In this document: positions 47,505 through 59,480 of the stretch, piece after piece
Numbering within the stretch: position 1 is the first letter of the stretch
How the letters are laid out: every line of letters starts with the position of its first letter
Assembly: GCF_958298935.1 (NCBI RefSeq)
Contig: NC_084931.1
Span: 12,179,334-12,243,333, forward strand
Length of the DNA stretch: 64,000 nt
Direction: 5' to 3'
Source: Phragmites australis
Lineage: Eukaryota; Streptophyta; Magnoliopsida; Poales; Poaceae
Program-made: the position numbers and the translations under genes
Notes under the pieces: model-generated
What the model was told of the DNA's origin: nothing
The model's database searches: none
What the model saw: only the letters and a program-made list of their open reading frames with translations

Positions 47505-48002
47505 ACTTGAGCTTGGACAATTCTCGGATTAAACCTAGGGCACTCAAATAGCAAATCAAAGCTCATGTGCCCTAGTCTCCTATGCCACATCCAAAGCTCA
47601 GAAGAAGGTTGAGCAATCAAACAATGAGAAGAACCAAGCGACTCAGAAAAATTAGCTCTAAAAACTTTTCCAACTCTGGAAATCTTGCAAATCAAAGCAC
47701 CAGAAGAATAAAAAACTCGAGAAGTATCACATTTGAGACGCATTTCCAAGTCCTCATCTAGCAACTGAGATATATAGAGAAGATTACATCCCAGATGCTC
47801 CATCAAAGCCACATCTTTGAGAGTAAAACTCTCATTCACTCTTTACATACCTTGGTTTTCACCCTTCCTTTCCGATCATCCCCCGAAAGTGATGTACTCG
47901 TGCCGCTTTGTCGGGGTGAGACTAGAGAACCATGATGCATCTTCGGTCATATGATGCTAACAATCAGAGTCAATGAGCCACTTGTTTTTCAGGCCTCCTC
48001 CT
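47505..48002 (-). pseudogene. Protease and pre-integrase remnant of E2
   Basis: Frame 47501-47839 has YISQLLDEDLEM and WMWHRRLGHMSFDLL, the gag-pre-integrase region with the zinc-binding His residues. Near 47970-48000 another frame reads KNKWLIDSDC, the protease active site with DSD for DSG. Confidence 0.8.
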
Positions 48003-49195
48003 GCCACCTGCATACCAGAAGGGTAGTAAGTGGATGCCTCAGTACTGGGGTTAGTCATAAACTTCTTGGGAATCCGGTACTAAGTCATCCTCCTTGAGGT
48101 AGTAAAACCAGGTGCATGCAAATCAATCCTAGTACTAGCACGCTGGGGGCGAGTACCACGTCGAGGAGAGTGTGGTCCACCAAAGCGTTGCGACACAAAG
48201 CCTCTTACACGTGAACCAAAACCATATGAGTAATGATAGGATCCATGTCGGTCAATACCTCTAGGATGAGACTGAAAAGCGCTAGAGACTCATGAGTGAA
48301 AGCGAGGAAAAGGCTCATGTATACCAACAGAGGAATGGTACATGTTCCGATGCTCCACTCCCACTCGCGCCTCTCATCTGTCCTACGACGAAAGCAAAAC
48401 CCAACCAAGTGACCCTCTCTCTGGCAGTAGGTGCAGTGGTAGTATCTCTTGGGAACTCGATTGCCGATCACTCAGAGCTCTCTCATAAGCTCTCTCATCT
48501 GGGTTGTCGAGCTCTCTTGGGTTGTGATGCAGACTTCTTCTTTGTGGATTGTAAAATTGTTTTCTTGATGTTTTGTGGTGTGTTATTGATTTTGGACTTC
48601 TCAGCTTCTAGGGTAGTAGGTGTGGTGAACATAGTCTTACTCTCCCCATTGCAAGCCACCCTCTCAAAATCCAACCCAAGAGCCAAATCCGCCTTATCGG
48701 TAAACATCTTGGTCTTAGCGAAGATCAAGTTCATTTTTCCTTTGTCCTCTGAGCATTTCTCCACTAGAGAAAAGAGATACTCATTCTCGACCAAAAGCTT
48801 CAAAACTTGCCCTCTAACCTAGCTGAGTTTGTCTTGAATGGTGGTGCAGGTGGAAAAATTTGGCTGCACATTATTCGAACTCCTACCACTCTCCAATCTA
48901 AATTCCAACTCCTTAATGTGCTTGGCTTTTAGTTCAACAAAGGACAATTCTTGCAAGCACCTAAGAGAGTGGACCTAGACTCCTCCTCAAGAGACTTCTT
49001 CTCAGCAGTCTCAAGTTGACTGGTAACTTGAGCATGCAAAGCCTGAAGCACGGTAAGTTCTATTATAAGCACCAAACAACTCTCACACTCCTCATCATCA
49101 CTCATAGACCTAAGCAGTGCAATCGTAAAAGAAACAGACTCATACTTAGGTCTAAGCTCCTTCAACTCACGTATAGCTTTCTTAAGTAACATATC
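48003..49195 (-). pseudogene. Gag extension of E2: coiled-coil and second zinc knuckle
   Basis: Frame 48205-48471 has a CCHC knuckle (CTYCQREGHLVGFC) after a basic stretch. Frames 48495-48803 and 48929-49192 are rich in Lys/Glu/Leu (for example TSQLETAEKKSLEEESRS) and look coiled-coil-forming. E1 lacks nearly all of this. Several stops are present. Confidence 0.75.
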
Positions 49196-50192
49196 CTAGC
49201 TAACGAGAGCATCATTTAAGGTATCGACTTGTATGGAAAGCTTATCGTAGGAAGGTAATACCTCGGAGGGATCAAGCTCGGAGTCGTTGTCGTCGTTTTC
49301 ATGCGCCATGAAGCAGAGGCCGGTGAGGTCCTTAGCTTCATTCTTGCTCTTCACTCGCGGTTCATCCTCCTCCGACCTCTCCTCTGAGCTTAAAGAGGTG
49401 TCGAGGTTGCTAAGAGCTGCTACGAATGCCCTAGAAGCCACCTTGACCGCCTTCTTGGCCATCTTATTGCGGTTCTTCTTGAAGAAGGGCTTCTTGTTTT
49501 CTTTTTGCACTTGTCATAGTCGTGGCCGCGGTGTTCCTTCTTCTTGAGCTTGGGGCAGTACATCTTGAAGTGGATGGTGTCACCACACTTAAAGCAGGCA
49601 CGGGAACTGCCACTCCTCCGGTCTCGGTGATTGTTGTAAAAGCAGGTGAATTTTTTCACGATCAGTGCAAGATCCTCATCATCAAGTACATGCACCTACT
49701 CCTCTGTGATAGAGACCAAGGAAGACTAGGCAAAACCACTATATAAAGTGTTAGCACAAGAAACACCAACTCTAGACTGGTTTCCACCACTAGGTCTGGA
49801 AACCAACGCCATGTTCTGAGATAGGAAGTTTTTGAGACCAATTTGAGCCAAGCCTGAGAATCAGCTGCTGAGAATGCAGGGCACCCTGGTCGATTGTATG
49901 GGATGTGTTCTGGTGTACAATGGGAGATGCAAGGATATCGATTAAAGTTGGCTATCTCGGTGGACTTGAGATTGCTAAAGAGTTCATCACAAGTTAACAT
50001 GTCATAACTATATGACTCTTCAATGCTTGAGATCTTCACTTCCCATATGCTACGATCTAGAGCATAGAGAAGCTTGATCGCTCTCTCGTGGTCAGAATAG
50101 GGCAAAACACCAGTTGATCGAAGATTGCTAACAATTCTATCAAAGTGAGCAAACATGGCATTCAAAGATTCTCCGAGGCCTTGCACAAACAT
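49196..50192 (-). pseudogene. Gag core of E2
   Basis: Frame 49662-50192 includes SYDMLTCDELFSNLKSTEI. Frame 49420-49695 has the first CCHC knuckle (CFKCGDTIHFKMYC). Frame 49196-49510 has DLTGLCFMAHEND, shared with E1. Frame changes split them. Gag would package the element RNA. Confidence 0.82.
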
Positions 50193-50584
50193 CTAATATT
50201 CTTGGTTGTATGTGCTTTAGCATCTGGGCATAATCTGATTAGTGTCTTCATGAAAGAGACCCAGAGTAGTCCAGAACTCCCGGGCAGTACGGAGGTGCTG
50301 AACCCTGTCAAACTCATTCTGACTCAGACTTGTGAACAAAATATTTCTGGCCTTGTTATTGGGCTCATACTGTTCAATTTGAACCTGAGTCGTGTAAGCA
50401 GCAGGGATCTCGTAGTTGGAATCAACTATCTCCCAAATTGCACTTCATTGGCTTAATAGATAAGCCTCCATGCACACCTTTCAATATGAAAAGTTACGGC
50501 CATTAAACAGCAGAATCTTTCCACTTCACTCTATGTCGCCTATAGATCACAAAGCCAGTTAAGGTGAATAAGTGATCAAATCGG

Positions 50585-50597
50585 CTCTGATACCAAT
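50585..50597 (-). other. Primer binding site of E2
   Basis: Minus strand ATTGGTATCAGAG directly after the 5' LTR, complementary to initiator methionine tRNA. Confidence 0.88.
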
Positions 50598-52660
50598 TAT
50601 AGTACTGAAAGTAGCGACTAGAGGGGGGAGGGTGAATAGGCGCCTCAATAATTTCTAATGAAATAGATGGCCTTCTCCTATTTTTAATCACCCAACACAC
50701 CTCAAACCTTAAAGCGGAAGCAAAATACTCAGAGCGACAAAGCAAGATGAAAACTTTCAAGGCAATATAACTCCACAGATGGAATATGAACCATAGGTTC
50801 CATTCAAGACCATTTAATGTGTCTTTATGCCCAAAAGCTCATAACTTTGAAGATGGACGAAACATAAACAAGATAACCGAGCAAGTAAACTCCAAGATGA
50901 TAGTCTAGAGGCAAGAGAAATCAAGACCCCATCATATATTCATGTGTATGTGAATTCTATGCTTCTAGTATTAAGAAAAACAACTTCCTAAGGTGTTGAA
51001 ATTTTAGCTCAAAGAGAAAAATGAAAAATCAACAACAAAACACTAAGAACTTGCAAACTTGCAAGGAAACCAATAGTAGGAAACTAGAAGAAAGGGAATT
51101 CAAGCTTATGCAAAAACTTAAACTTCATTACTCAAAGGGATTAGTCCTATTTTAGGCGGATTACAAAGATTTATCTCTCAAAACTCTCTCCTATTACATA
51201 AGCTAAGCACTCCTCTCCTGCTCCTCTAAAACCCTAGCTCAAGGCTCTTATATAGATGGCTCAAGAGGTGGGCTTCCCAACCAGCCATACCCCTCTATTT
51301 ATAGCCTAGAAAATTTGAACTCCAAGTTTTCTTAACTATTCCCAAAATACGCCTTCTCTTGTAGTACATTCCTACCTACTATCGGGGGTATATTGGTACA
51401 TTTTGTCATCCATCTATCGGACGGCCGTGGCACCTTCATGACTTAGCTTCATCTCGACGCAAGTTTCAGGATGATACCACATGCACTCCATCCGCCTGCA
51501 GTTTTGTGGCCAAACTGGGAAACCGACTAACATGATTCTTAAGGTGTGACTCGCAACTGCTTGCTTTGACCTCAAGCATGTCTTTCGATGTTGACACGTG
51601 TCTTCCGTCTTACAATCTTAACTGCCGGCAAGTCTCTCTCACTCCCGGTCCCTCAGACCACCTTGTCACTTGCACCGACATCCCCTTCGCTGGACTCTGT
51701 CGACACGCCACTTTCATCAACCTTCATCTCTTGCATTGCTTGACTTCCACGTGTACTGTTAGGATCATCCTTAACTCTGCTTGACCTCCTTGATTGTGAG
51801 GCACCAAGGACCCCGCTTAGCCCCGATCATCTGCCATCGAGTGCCAAGTTGCATCCATCACCTGCACAACCATGAGAACAACAAACATGTATCTCTAGAA
51901 CCATATAAGATCATCACATGTTAGTCTAAATCAAAATCAAGTTAGAAAAAGATCAAACGTAACAAAAATATGAACACCAGATGGTCTGGCGTTGACACCA
52001 GTGCAACATCGGACCATCCGGTGAGTACAACTCCACTGGAACCCGGTTTGCATTCCTCTCTAAAAAAATTAGTCCGGTGATCATGAAATCCTAACACCGG
52101 AGAATCCTGTGAACACCCTAACATTTGCCTCAGAACTGAAAAGCTCCGGTGATACTCTCTAGTGTTCACACACCCATCACCAGACCATCCGATGAGTACA
52201 TCATCACTGGAACTTAGTTTTTCAATCTCTCTGTAAGTCTTTATCTGGTGAAGCCTTCGATGATCACCCGTGCACACACCGGACCATCTGGTGAGGCTAC
52301 CGCACCAGATTTTCACATTTGCACCATTCTCTGGAAAAATTAGTCCGGTGCTCACTCTCACCCACACCGGACCTTCCGATAAATGAATTTTTTTCTACCT
52401 CTGTGCTGAAAAGCTCTAGTGCTCACATCTACCGCACACCGGACTATTCGGTGAGGTAAAAAACCCTCACACTGGACTATCCGGTGAGTATAAGCTTCCT
52501 GCATTGAGACAAAGATACAAACTCCAATTCTTTTCAACTTTGGTTAGACAAAATCAACATTGTAGTATATAACCATGCATATGCGAACCAAGAAAAGCCA
52601 CACAACATCAATCACTTATCATGCAAGATAAATCAAGACACATTTCAACTTGGTTTCTCG
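50598..52660 (-). repeat. 5' LTR of E2
   Basis: 2,063 bp matching 41468-43449. The outer end reads CGAGAAACC on the minus strand (TG changed to CG). The CCGG near-palindrome module lies at about 51970-52500. Confidence 0.9.
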
Positions 52661-52665
52661 ACTGG

Positions 52666-52799
52666 TTTGTAGATTCTTCATGGTTTGCACCCTACCACAC
52701 AAAGATTCATCTCAGATGGATTGATAACCGTCATCTCATACGGTTTCTAAGTCGTCAGAGTAAGTGGGTTATTGCTAATGGCCCTTAGACGTGTAAGAA
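52666..52799. other. Short unassigned segment right of E2
   Basis: It contains CAGATGGATTGATAACCGTC-like motifs resembling the repeats in the element at 52800-53543, but no clear boundary. Confidence 0.35.
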
Positions 52800-53543
52800 C
52801 ACTACTTTAGAACAAATTGTCATAGAAGGATGCTAAACCCTATTATAGACGGGTTTAGGTTCCATCTATAATATTTGTGATATTCAGTTTGTCACAGACG
52901 GGTAAAACTCCATCTGTAACAGAGCTAGACACAGATGGTTTTGGTTAATGTCGTTACGGCTGACGCAACCCATGCCACATCTTTGCAAGTCATGTGTTTT
53001 TTCATACGAAATACACACGATTATGGTTTATGGGCGTCAAACATACGACCTCCGGCATGAAACTTTGGACAATTATTTAGGCATCTAAATGACTTCAAAT
53101 AAAAAGTTATAAATTGCAAAATTGTAGATCTCGTCAGGACCTACAATTTTCATATAAAAGTTTTCTTCATTTGATGCCATTTGAAAATTCCTAAAATATT
53201 TACCCTACAGATATGAATGTTCTTTTCATATCCGTTTGTGTCTTATCACATAGATGTTTTTTTTAATATCCATATGTGTCTTATGACACATCACATATGG
53301 TTTGTTAATGTCCATTTGTGTCTTACACATTACAGACGATTTTTTTTAATTTTTGTCTTTATCTTATCACAAATCACATATGGTCTTTGTAAATATTCGT
53401 CTGTTTCTTATGACATATCAAAGACGGTTTTTATTAATGCCTGTCTCAATCTTATGACACATAATAGACGGGTTTTTTAAGGTCCATCTAAGTCTTATCA
53501 CAGACGGTTTCTGTCAAAATCATTTGTTACTTCTAGTATAGCG
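52800..53543. mobile_element. Non-autonomous CACTA-like element
   Basis: 744 bp. The left end is CACTACTTTAGAA; the right end, read on the other strand, is CGCTATACTAGAA (one base off a CACTA start). It has many short repeats of the type CAGACGG/CCGTCTGTG and TCTTATCACA throughout and no transposase. The 3-bp flanks GAA and AGA do not match. Confidence 0.6.
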
Positions 53544-53917
53544 AGATGATAAATCATATTACAGATTCGTCTATTTTAACAGTAAAAAGCTGAAACCGTC
53601 AAGCGGTAAAAATTTTCGAACCGCCTGCGACACTTAGCTTTAGTCTGAAAAAAGATAACGAAAAAGTAATACTAACTAGCCAAAAAAGAAAAAAATTGGA
53701 CAATCGTCAGGTCACCTTGGCGTCACCATCAATCAACCCCTATTTTTTCTGTCACAATTTTTCTCACCTGTGCGTCACCACAAGGGAGTCAAAACCTCAT
53801 ATTTGACGCCAAAAGTTAGGGTGTGATTCATATCAAGGATCCATGATCTATTTCTTTTAACATTGGCGCTAAAATGTAAACACTTAGCAATTGAACTTTA
53901 GAAGTAGCAATGTAGGC

Positions 53918-54255
53918 TAAGGTCTTGATTATTTTCTGCTTTTGGTTCTGTTTCTTGATTATTTTCTGTTTTTGGTTCTGTTTCTGCTGTTACCAGAAGC
54001 CAGAAGCTAAAAGGCTGAACAAACGAGGTTTTAGAGAAGTGGTTTTTAGAGAAGTTAGAAGCCTGCTTCTGAGAAAAATAAATTAAAATTAAGAAGTTTG
54101 CTGAGAGATGTTTTTTTAAAAAGCTATGTACTGATATGCTAGAAATTTATTGTAGAAGCCAAAACAAGCTATTTTTAAATGCAGCTTTTCAGACAAAAAA
54201 AACATAATTTTTCTGAAAAGCCAAAAAAAGAAGTCCAAATAAATATGCCCTAAGA
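53918..54255. mobile_element. Candidate MITE with a GAAGC-rich interior
   Basis: Imperfect inverted ends (TAAGGTCTTGATTATTTTCTG against TTAGGGCATATTTATTTGG) enclose repeated GCTTCT/AGAAGC motifs. A 30-bp direct duplication of CTTGATTATTTTCTG-type sequence lies near 53923-53982. No target duplication confirmed. Confidence 0.4.
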
Positions 54256-55299
54256 AGTGAACTGGTCTTCACTTACACAAAAGAGGACTTAAGGGCCCGT
54301 GTGGCTCCTCTCGCAGAGTATAAGCTCACATCCAACATCTGATCGGCTGAATCTGCGTGGATGTTCTCTTCATGTGTTTATTCATAAATTTGAATTCATG
54401 TGTACAACCCTAGACTAATGTTCTCTTCTTGTGTGATATTTAAATTCACTCAATTCATGCCCTATTCATAAAACACATATATATGGATCGAAGATAATTT
54501 AATTAAACACTAGAAAATTTAGGCTAAGTTAACTGCTCTTCTTATTAATTTACACAAAAAAAGATCAGTACAAAAGGAGATCCGGATTACACAGAAGACC
54601 CCATCAGCCAAATCTGAATTAATTAGCTGAAGTTTGGATTAGTGTGGAGTCCAGTCCACGTAGTTTGGCAACGGTGTTGGAGAGGGCGGCAGCGCCGGAG
54701 GGTTCTATATCTGGTCCCTTCTATGCTAGCAGCATTGCAATGGGACCCATAGTGAGGATCGAGGTCAGACAAAGAACGTAGCTCAGAGCCTAATGCTTGG
54801 TCTCTGTATGACTACGGTGCATTTTCTACATGAGTAAATATCATTTCTGATGGAGAGAAGACGCGAGAAGAAGGAAAGCTTCATTACAAATAAGATACAG
54901 TAGTTCGCTCATTATGATATGCCTTAGTAACAGTTCAGGACAGTGAAAGATAAAGGTATGAACAAATAAACTCTACTTTTTGTTTGGATCGATTTCAGCA
55001 TCCACCATAGATAAAAGCTAAGTCTGGGATTTGACAAGTGTGCGATAGATAGATCGTGGTGGAGAGGGCTGAGGCAGGTGGGGACTGGCGGACTGGGGAT
55101 GACAGATTGTGATTTTTTTATGAGAGGGTGGTGAGAGGATGGATTGGGGAGCATGGGAGATGATTTGCATTTGTTATCGACGGTTGAGAAGTGGAACCGT
55201 GTGACACCTTTGCCCCTCAGTATCCCCGATGCTCATGAGTATTCTAGACTCTTCCAATGTAGGCCCACCTGAGAAATTTACCTTACACGCTTGCAAACA
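54256..55299. other. Intergenic sequence left of element G
   Basis: No recognised gene. The frame 54924-55154 (minus) has no known motif. The left end of element G may lie anywhere near 55260-55305. Confidence 0.45.
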
Positions 55300-55302
55300 A
55301 AC

Positions 55303-55895
55303 TGTCTAGGTTAAAACTTATCTCAGATCCTCTCAGGTTTCCTACATTTTTAGAGCATACATTCTTGTCTGGAAAAGAAGTCCTTAGACGTATGGAAACT
55401 ATCCGTAGGTATCGGGTATCCTGTAAACAAGAAAGTCTATCTCTAAGGATATGAAAACTATCCGTAGGTATCGGGTATCCTGTAAACAAGGAAGTCTATC
55501 TCTAAGGATAATATAATCCTACTAGGAAAGTAGTTCGGAGGATACATGGTAAACCCCATATATATAGAGCCAAGGGACCTTACGGAGGACAAGACACAAA
55601 AAACCAAAAAGAAGTAACAAGCGTTCCACAAGCCTTAAGCCTTATGTAATCGTGATCCACATCAACATCTTCATTAAGATTACACACCAGGAGCCCTCGA
55701 CTAGGTTTAGATCACATCTAGGCTAGCCAAGACCCCATGTAGTCAATCTCGAAGACCAATACAAGAACACAAGACGTAGGACTATTATCCTCCGAGAGGT
55801 CTGAACTGTGTAAATCTCTGTCTTCTAGTGCTTGATTCGATAGGAGTATCCCTTACTCTAATCTCATATACGTAAGATCGGCGATTTGCTAATCA
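55303..55895 (+). repeat. 5' LTR of element G, probably truncated at its 5' side
   Basis: It ends in CTAATCA just before the primer site. A TATA-like CCATATATATAG at about 55555 suggests U3/R, with transcription starting near 55590. The left boundary is uncertain; TGTCTAGGTT at 55303 is one possible start. Confidence 0.55.
55391..55508 (+). repeat. 59-bp tandem duplication in the element G LTR
   Basis: 55391-55449 and 55450-55508 differ at two or so positions; each contains TATCGGGTATCCTGTAAAC. Confidence 0.95.
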
Positions 55896-55903
55896 TTGAT
55901 AGC

Positions 55904-55918
55904 TGGCGCCGTCCGTGG
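55904..55918 (+). other. Primer binding site of element G
   Basis: TGGCGCCGTCCGTGG lies eight bases after the LTR end, the TGGCGCC-type site typical of Tat-lineage gypsy elements. The exact tRNA is not assigned. Confidence 0.75.
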
Positions 55919-55923
55919 TGATC

Positions 55924-57915
55924 ATGACCAATGACACCGAATCTTCACCGCGAAACATGTTGCCGACTTCACCCAAGTCTACGTTAAGAACCGGCTACTC
56001 GGACGAGGGATTCTACAACAACTTCGCCCTCTCACCCAATAAGGATCCGATGATCGATCGGGTGGATCTAGGAAATGACCTTCCTAGTAATGAGTCTAAT
56101 GACGAGGTAAGTCATTTTATGGATCAGTATGCTGGAGACTACAAAATTAAGCCCAAACTGCTCGATGACCAAGATGATAGCGCAAGCAACGTTCACCGCA
56201 AGTTAGGATGTTCCCCTGCTATTTTCGGCAACATGGATTGTCGAAGAACCTATCCAGAGGCATCCTCTAATGACAAGTCCATGATGGATGTGAACTCCTC
56301 GTCTAGCGAAGCATACCCTCGACAAGTCTTCACCATCAGGGATGGAAGCGCCACTTGAAGCATACCCTCGACAAGTCTTCACCATCAAGGATGGAAGCGC
56401 CACTCCATGTAATCCAGATGATAACCCTGCAAATCAACGAGATATCATCGATACGGTCGACGGAAACAATAATCATCCCCCGCAGATGACAATGTCTCAT
56501 GACCAGATCAAAAGTCCTACTGGGAATGCAGATCCTACCATTCCGCACCATCAGCAAGATGTTTGGTGTTTTAAATCCCGGGCAGGTAAAAGGCTCCTAA
56601 GTCTACAAGATGCTCTCCAACAGCCGCTCACTATCGATCTATCTACTCCTGAGGGCAAGGGCTGGTTCAATTTGATAGACGATCTTACCAAGCAAGTTTA
56701 GGCATAGGTCGATCCTCTCATCAAGCAATGGCCACTAACAGCTCTACCCAGGAGAAGTCTCATGCTGCTCCTTCTCGTGATGAGTCAGATCCGGAATGAT
56801 GCAATCCCTGGAAAAAGACAGGCTAGGAGGAAAACCAAGCTCATAGCCACCACAGGACCTCGCTGATTAGAATCTATTCTATCTCTGACATGCACGAAGT
56901 CATCGACGAGCAAAGACGCTCAAGCACCTCTAAGGAATAGTTGACCTCTCCTCGAAGACTGAACCAGAGATCACCCGGATGCCATAGTCGTCCGAGTAGA
57001 AGTCGCGGCCGGTCTCCTACCCTGCAAGCAAAGTTCCCGTGACTACCCGAGTCACTAAGGATGCCATCAATGGGTGGCTCGGTCTGACCTGGGTCAATTG
57101 AGAAGTATAATAGGACTATAAATCATGTTGCGTTGCTTTAAATCTACACTATGGAAATCAAAGTAGCTAGGGGGCATAAGGTTATGGCCACTTACCTCCC
57201 CACATCTCTTGAAGGGTCGGCTAGGACCCGGCTAACTAACCTACCACCAGGGATGATCTACTCGTGGGAGAAGCTTTGTGACCTATTCTAGGCTAACTTT
57301 TAAGGAACTTATGTTCATACTAGAAAGAAAAATGACATTGTTTCGTTTTGTCTAGGTGGAGAAGTAAACCCTGTGCGAGTTCGTCCAATGCTTCAGCAAC
57401 ACCTATTACACCATCCTGAAGATAACCGATGGTGAAATCATCTAGGCGTTTACCCGAGGGGTTAGGAGCCACTAGTGTCTTAAAGATGTCACCATGGAAG
57501 AGCCTACTATAGTCCAAGTGCTAATGGAGATAGTTGATAAGACCGCCAACGTTGAGTAGGCTCTCTTATTCATCAACGGAAGGGATTAGGGCATCCAACG
57601 CCCCAAACCCGAACTAGATGATGATTCACTGAGGGGTAAGTGCAAGAAGAACTCTAAAGGTGGCAAAGGTAAGAACACTAAGACTGACAAAGTTTTGGAG
57701 GTGGCAAAGGTAAGAAAACTAAGATTGATAAAGTTTTGGTAGACCTTCCTAATACACGTCCCGACAAGCGTCCCGGCTAATCCCGGGGCAAAGGCAATCA
57801 GCTGGGCACTAGTGAACGCTCCGACAAGCCCTAGTGCGACTTCCACCAAATCGATGGCCACAATCTCCAACAATGCTGCGCCTTCCAGAAGGTGGTCAAG
57901 GCTGAGGTTTGACAA
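55924..57915 (+). pseudogene. gag remnant of element G
   Basis: The N-terminal part runs from the ATG at 55924 to 56358, then continues in another frame 56342-56701; a 49-bp tandem duplication (56311-56359, 56360-56408) causes the shift. The core at about 57180-57330 reads LPTSLEGSARTRLTNLPPG and SWEKLCDLF, matching the retrotransposon gag domain, with stops. Near 57835 one frame has CDFHQIDGHNLQQC, the family's zinc-binding motif. Gag forms the particle; this copy is dead. Confidence 0.8.
56311..56408 (+). repeat. 49-bp tandem duplication in element G gag
   Basis: Two units starting GCATACCCTCGACAAGTCTT. The 49-bp offset shifts the frame by one and explains the change from the 55924 frame to the 56342 frame. 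Confidence 0.95.
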
Positions 57916-58099
57916 GGCTAAGGGGAAGGCGACTCAGGCCACAACCCAAAGTAGGGACTCCAGCTCTAGCGATGACTCGAACCAAAAGAAGACAAGATCG
58001 TTGACCACATGTTCAGCAGTTTGCATCATACAAATCAAAAATACAGTACAAGATGGTGGCCTAAGAGGTACTAGCAGCTATCCCCAAGAATCACCCAAC

Positions 58100-58480
58100 C
58101 GTTAAGTGGTCAAATGTTGATATCTCCTTCGACCAAGATGACTGACCGGAAAACTTCGCATGACTAGGCCACTTTTAATAGTGGTCAAGCCCACAATCAA
58201 CAACTACAAGGTTACTTGAGTGCTAATTGATGAAGGAAGTTCCCTCAATATCCTCTTCACGTGCACTCGATCTGCCATTGAACTGTTTACTTAGGCCTTC
58301 CATACACCTAAATCTTCGGCCACACCTATCAGCCAGATAATGCTTCCCATCACGATTGAGAAGCCCAACAACTTCTGAATAGAGAAAATTTTATTCGACG
58401 TGATCTATTTCGAGATTGCATACAATGCCATCGTAGGGTGACCAACTCTATCTAAGTTCATGGCTATCGCAGAATGTGCT
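58100..58480 (+). pseudogene. Aspartic protease remnant of element G
   Basis: The reading VLIDEGSSLNILF at about 58220-58260 fits the active site of Tat-type proteases (usually VLIDGGSSLN), with a stop just before it. Further stops follow. It lies between gag and RT. Confidence 0.7.
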
Positions 58481-58759
58481 TACCAGTGCATGAAGATGTC
58501 AGGGCCCCAGGGAGTCATCTCAGTCTTAGGCTGCACCAAGACATGTCTATGCTGCGACAAGTGAAGCCTTGACATGGTAATGTAGCAACAACCCAACAAG
58601 GAGACAAAGAACTCAAGGCCCAAAGCATCCTTAAAGTCTCACGGTGATATCAAGACCAATCCTTTGGACCCAGCAGAGCCATCCAAGAACGTCTGGGTTG
58701 TCTTCAACCTGAACCAGAAATAGGAACTCGAGTTTGTCACCTTCCTCCGAGAAACACCA

Positions 58760-59480
58760 ACATGTTTGCATGGCAACCGTCTGACATGCCCAATATACCT
58801 AGGGATCTGATTGAGCAAAGGCTAGTTGTTCGTCCCGACGCCAAGCTCATCAAGAAGAAGCTCTGGTGGTTCGCACTGGATCAGAAAGAAGTGATCAAGG
58901 AAGAGATCGAGAGACTCTTGAAGATAGGATCATCAAGGAAGTGTAGCACCCCGAGTGACTTGCTAACCCTGTGGTTAAAAATTCTAACAGCAAGTGGCAC
59001 ATGTCTATGAACTTCATCGACCTCAACAAGCCTGCCCGAATGACGTCGTTTCTCTACCTAGAATAGATCAGATAGTTGACTCCACCTTTGAGTGTGACTA
59101 TCTAAGCCTTCTCAATGCTTACTCTGGTTATCACCAGATTAGTATGTGTCATGAGGATAAGGAGAAAATCTCCTTCATAATCCCTTTCGAGGTATTCTGT
59201 CATGTAAAGATGTCTTTTGGATTAAAAAGTGCTGGCACTATATATCAGCGTGGCATGCAAATAACTCTTCACAAAAAATTGGCCAAAATGTTGAAGCCTA
59301 TATCGATGACCATGTCGTCCAGTCCTAAAAGAAGGTAGATTTTATTTCCAACCTACAAGAAATCTTCAACAATCTACGCAAGCACCGAGTTATGCTAAAT
59401 CTAGAGAAGTGTGCATTTGGAGTCAACACAGGAAAGAAAAGACATATGTCCCGTAGGTCAGTACGTGAAGTTCATAAATT
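58760..59480 (+). pseudogene. Reverse transcriptase remnant of element G
   Basis: Frame 58762-59010 starts MFAWQPSDMPNIPRDLIEQ and includes VRPDAKLIKKKL, a hallmark of this lineage. The next frame (58994-59338) holds VSLPRIDQIVDST, LLNAYSGYHQI and FGLKSAGTIYQR. The active site YIDD sits at 59299-59310 in yet another frame. Both catalytic Asp residues at YIDD are kept, but at least two frameshifts break the enzyme. The Asp usually found in LDAYSGYHQ is Asn. Confidence 0.85.

Larger units (their letters stand above)
41468..52660 (-). mobile_element. Element E2: degenerate Ty1/copia retrotransposon, TSD ACTGG
   Basis: 11,193 bp on the minus strand, flanked by a perfect 5-bp ACTGG (41463-41467 and 52661-52665). 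Order: 5' LTR, primer site, gag with two zinc knuckles, protease, integrase, RT, RNase H, polypurine tract, 3' LTR. It is related to E1 in every coding part but longer, with an extra gag segment and LTRs of about 2.0 kb against 1.4 kb. Stops and frameshifts disrupt all genes. SIRE/Maximus-like lineage is inferred from Gag and LTR features. Confidence 0.92.

Noticed and set aside
54600..54800. Possible 3' end of a host gene on the minus strand (Ala/Leu/Thr-rich reading)
   Set aside because: The reading is only about 25 residues before stops and has no supporting exon upstream.
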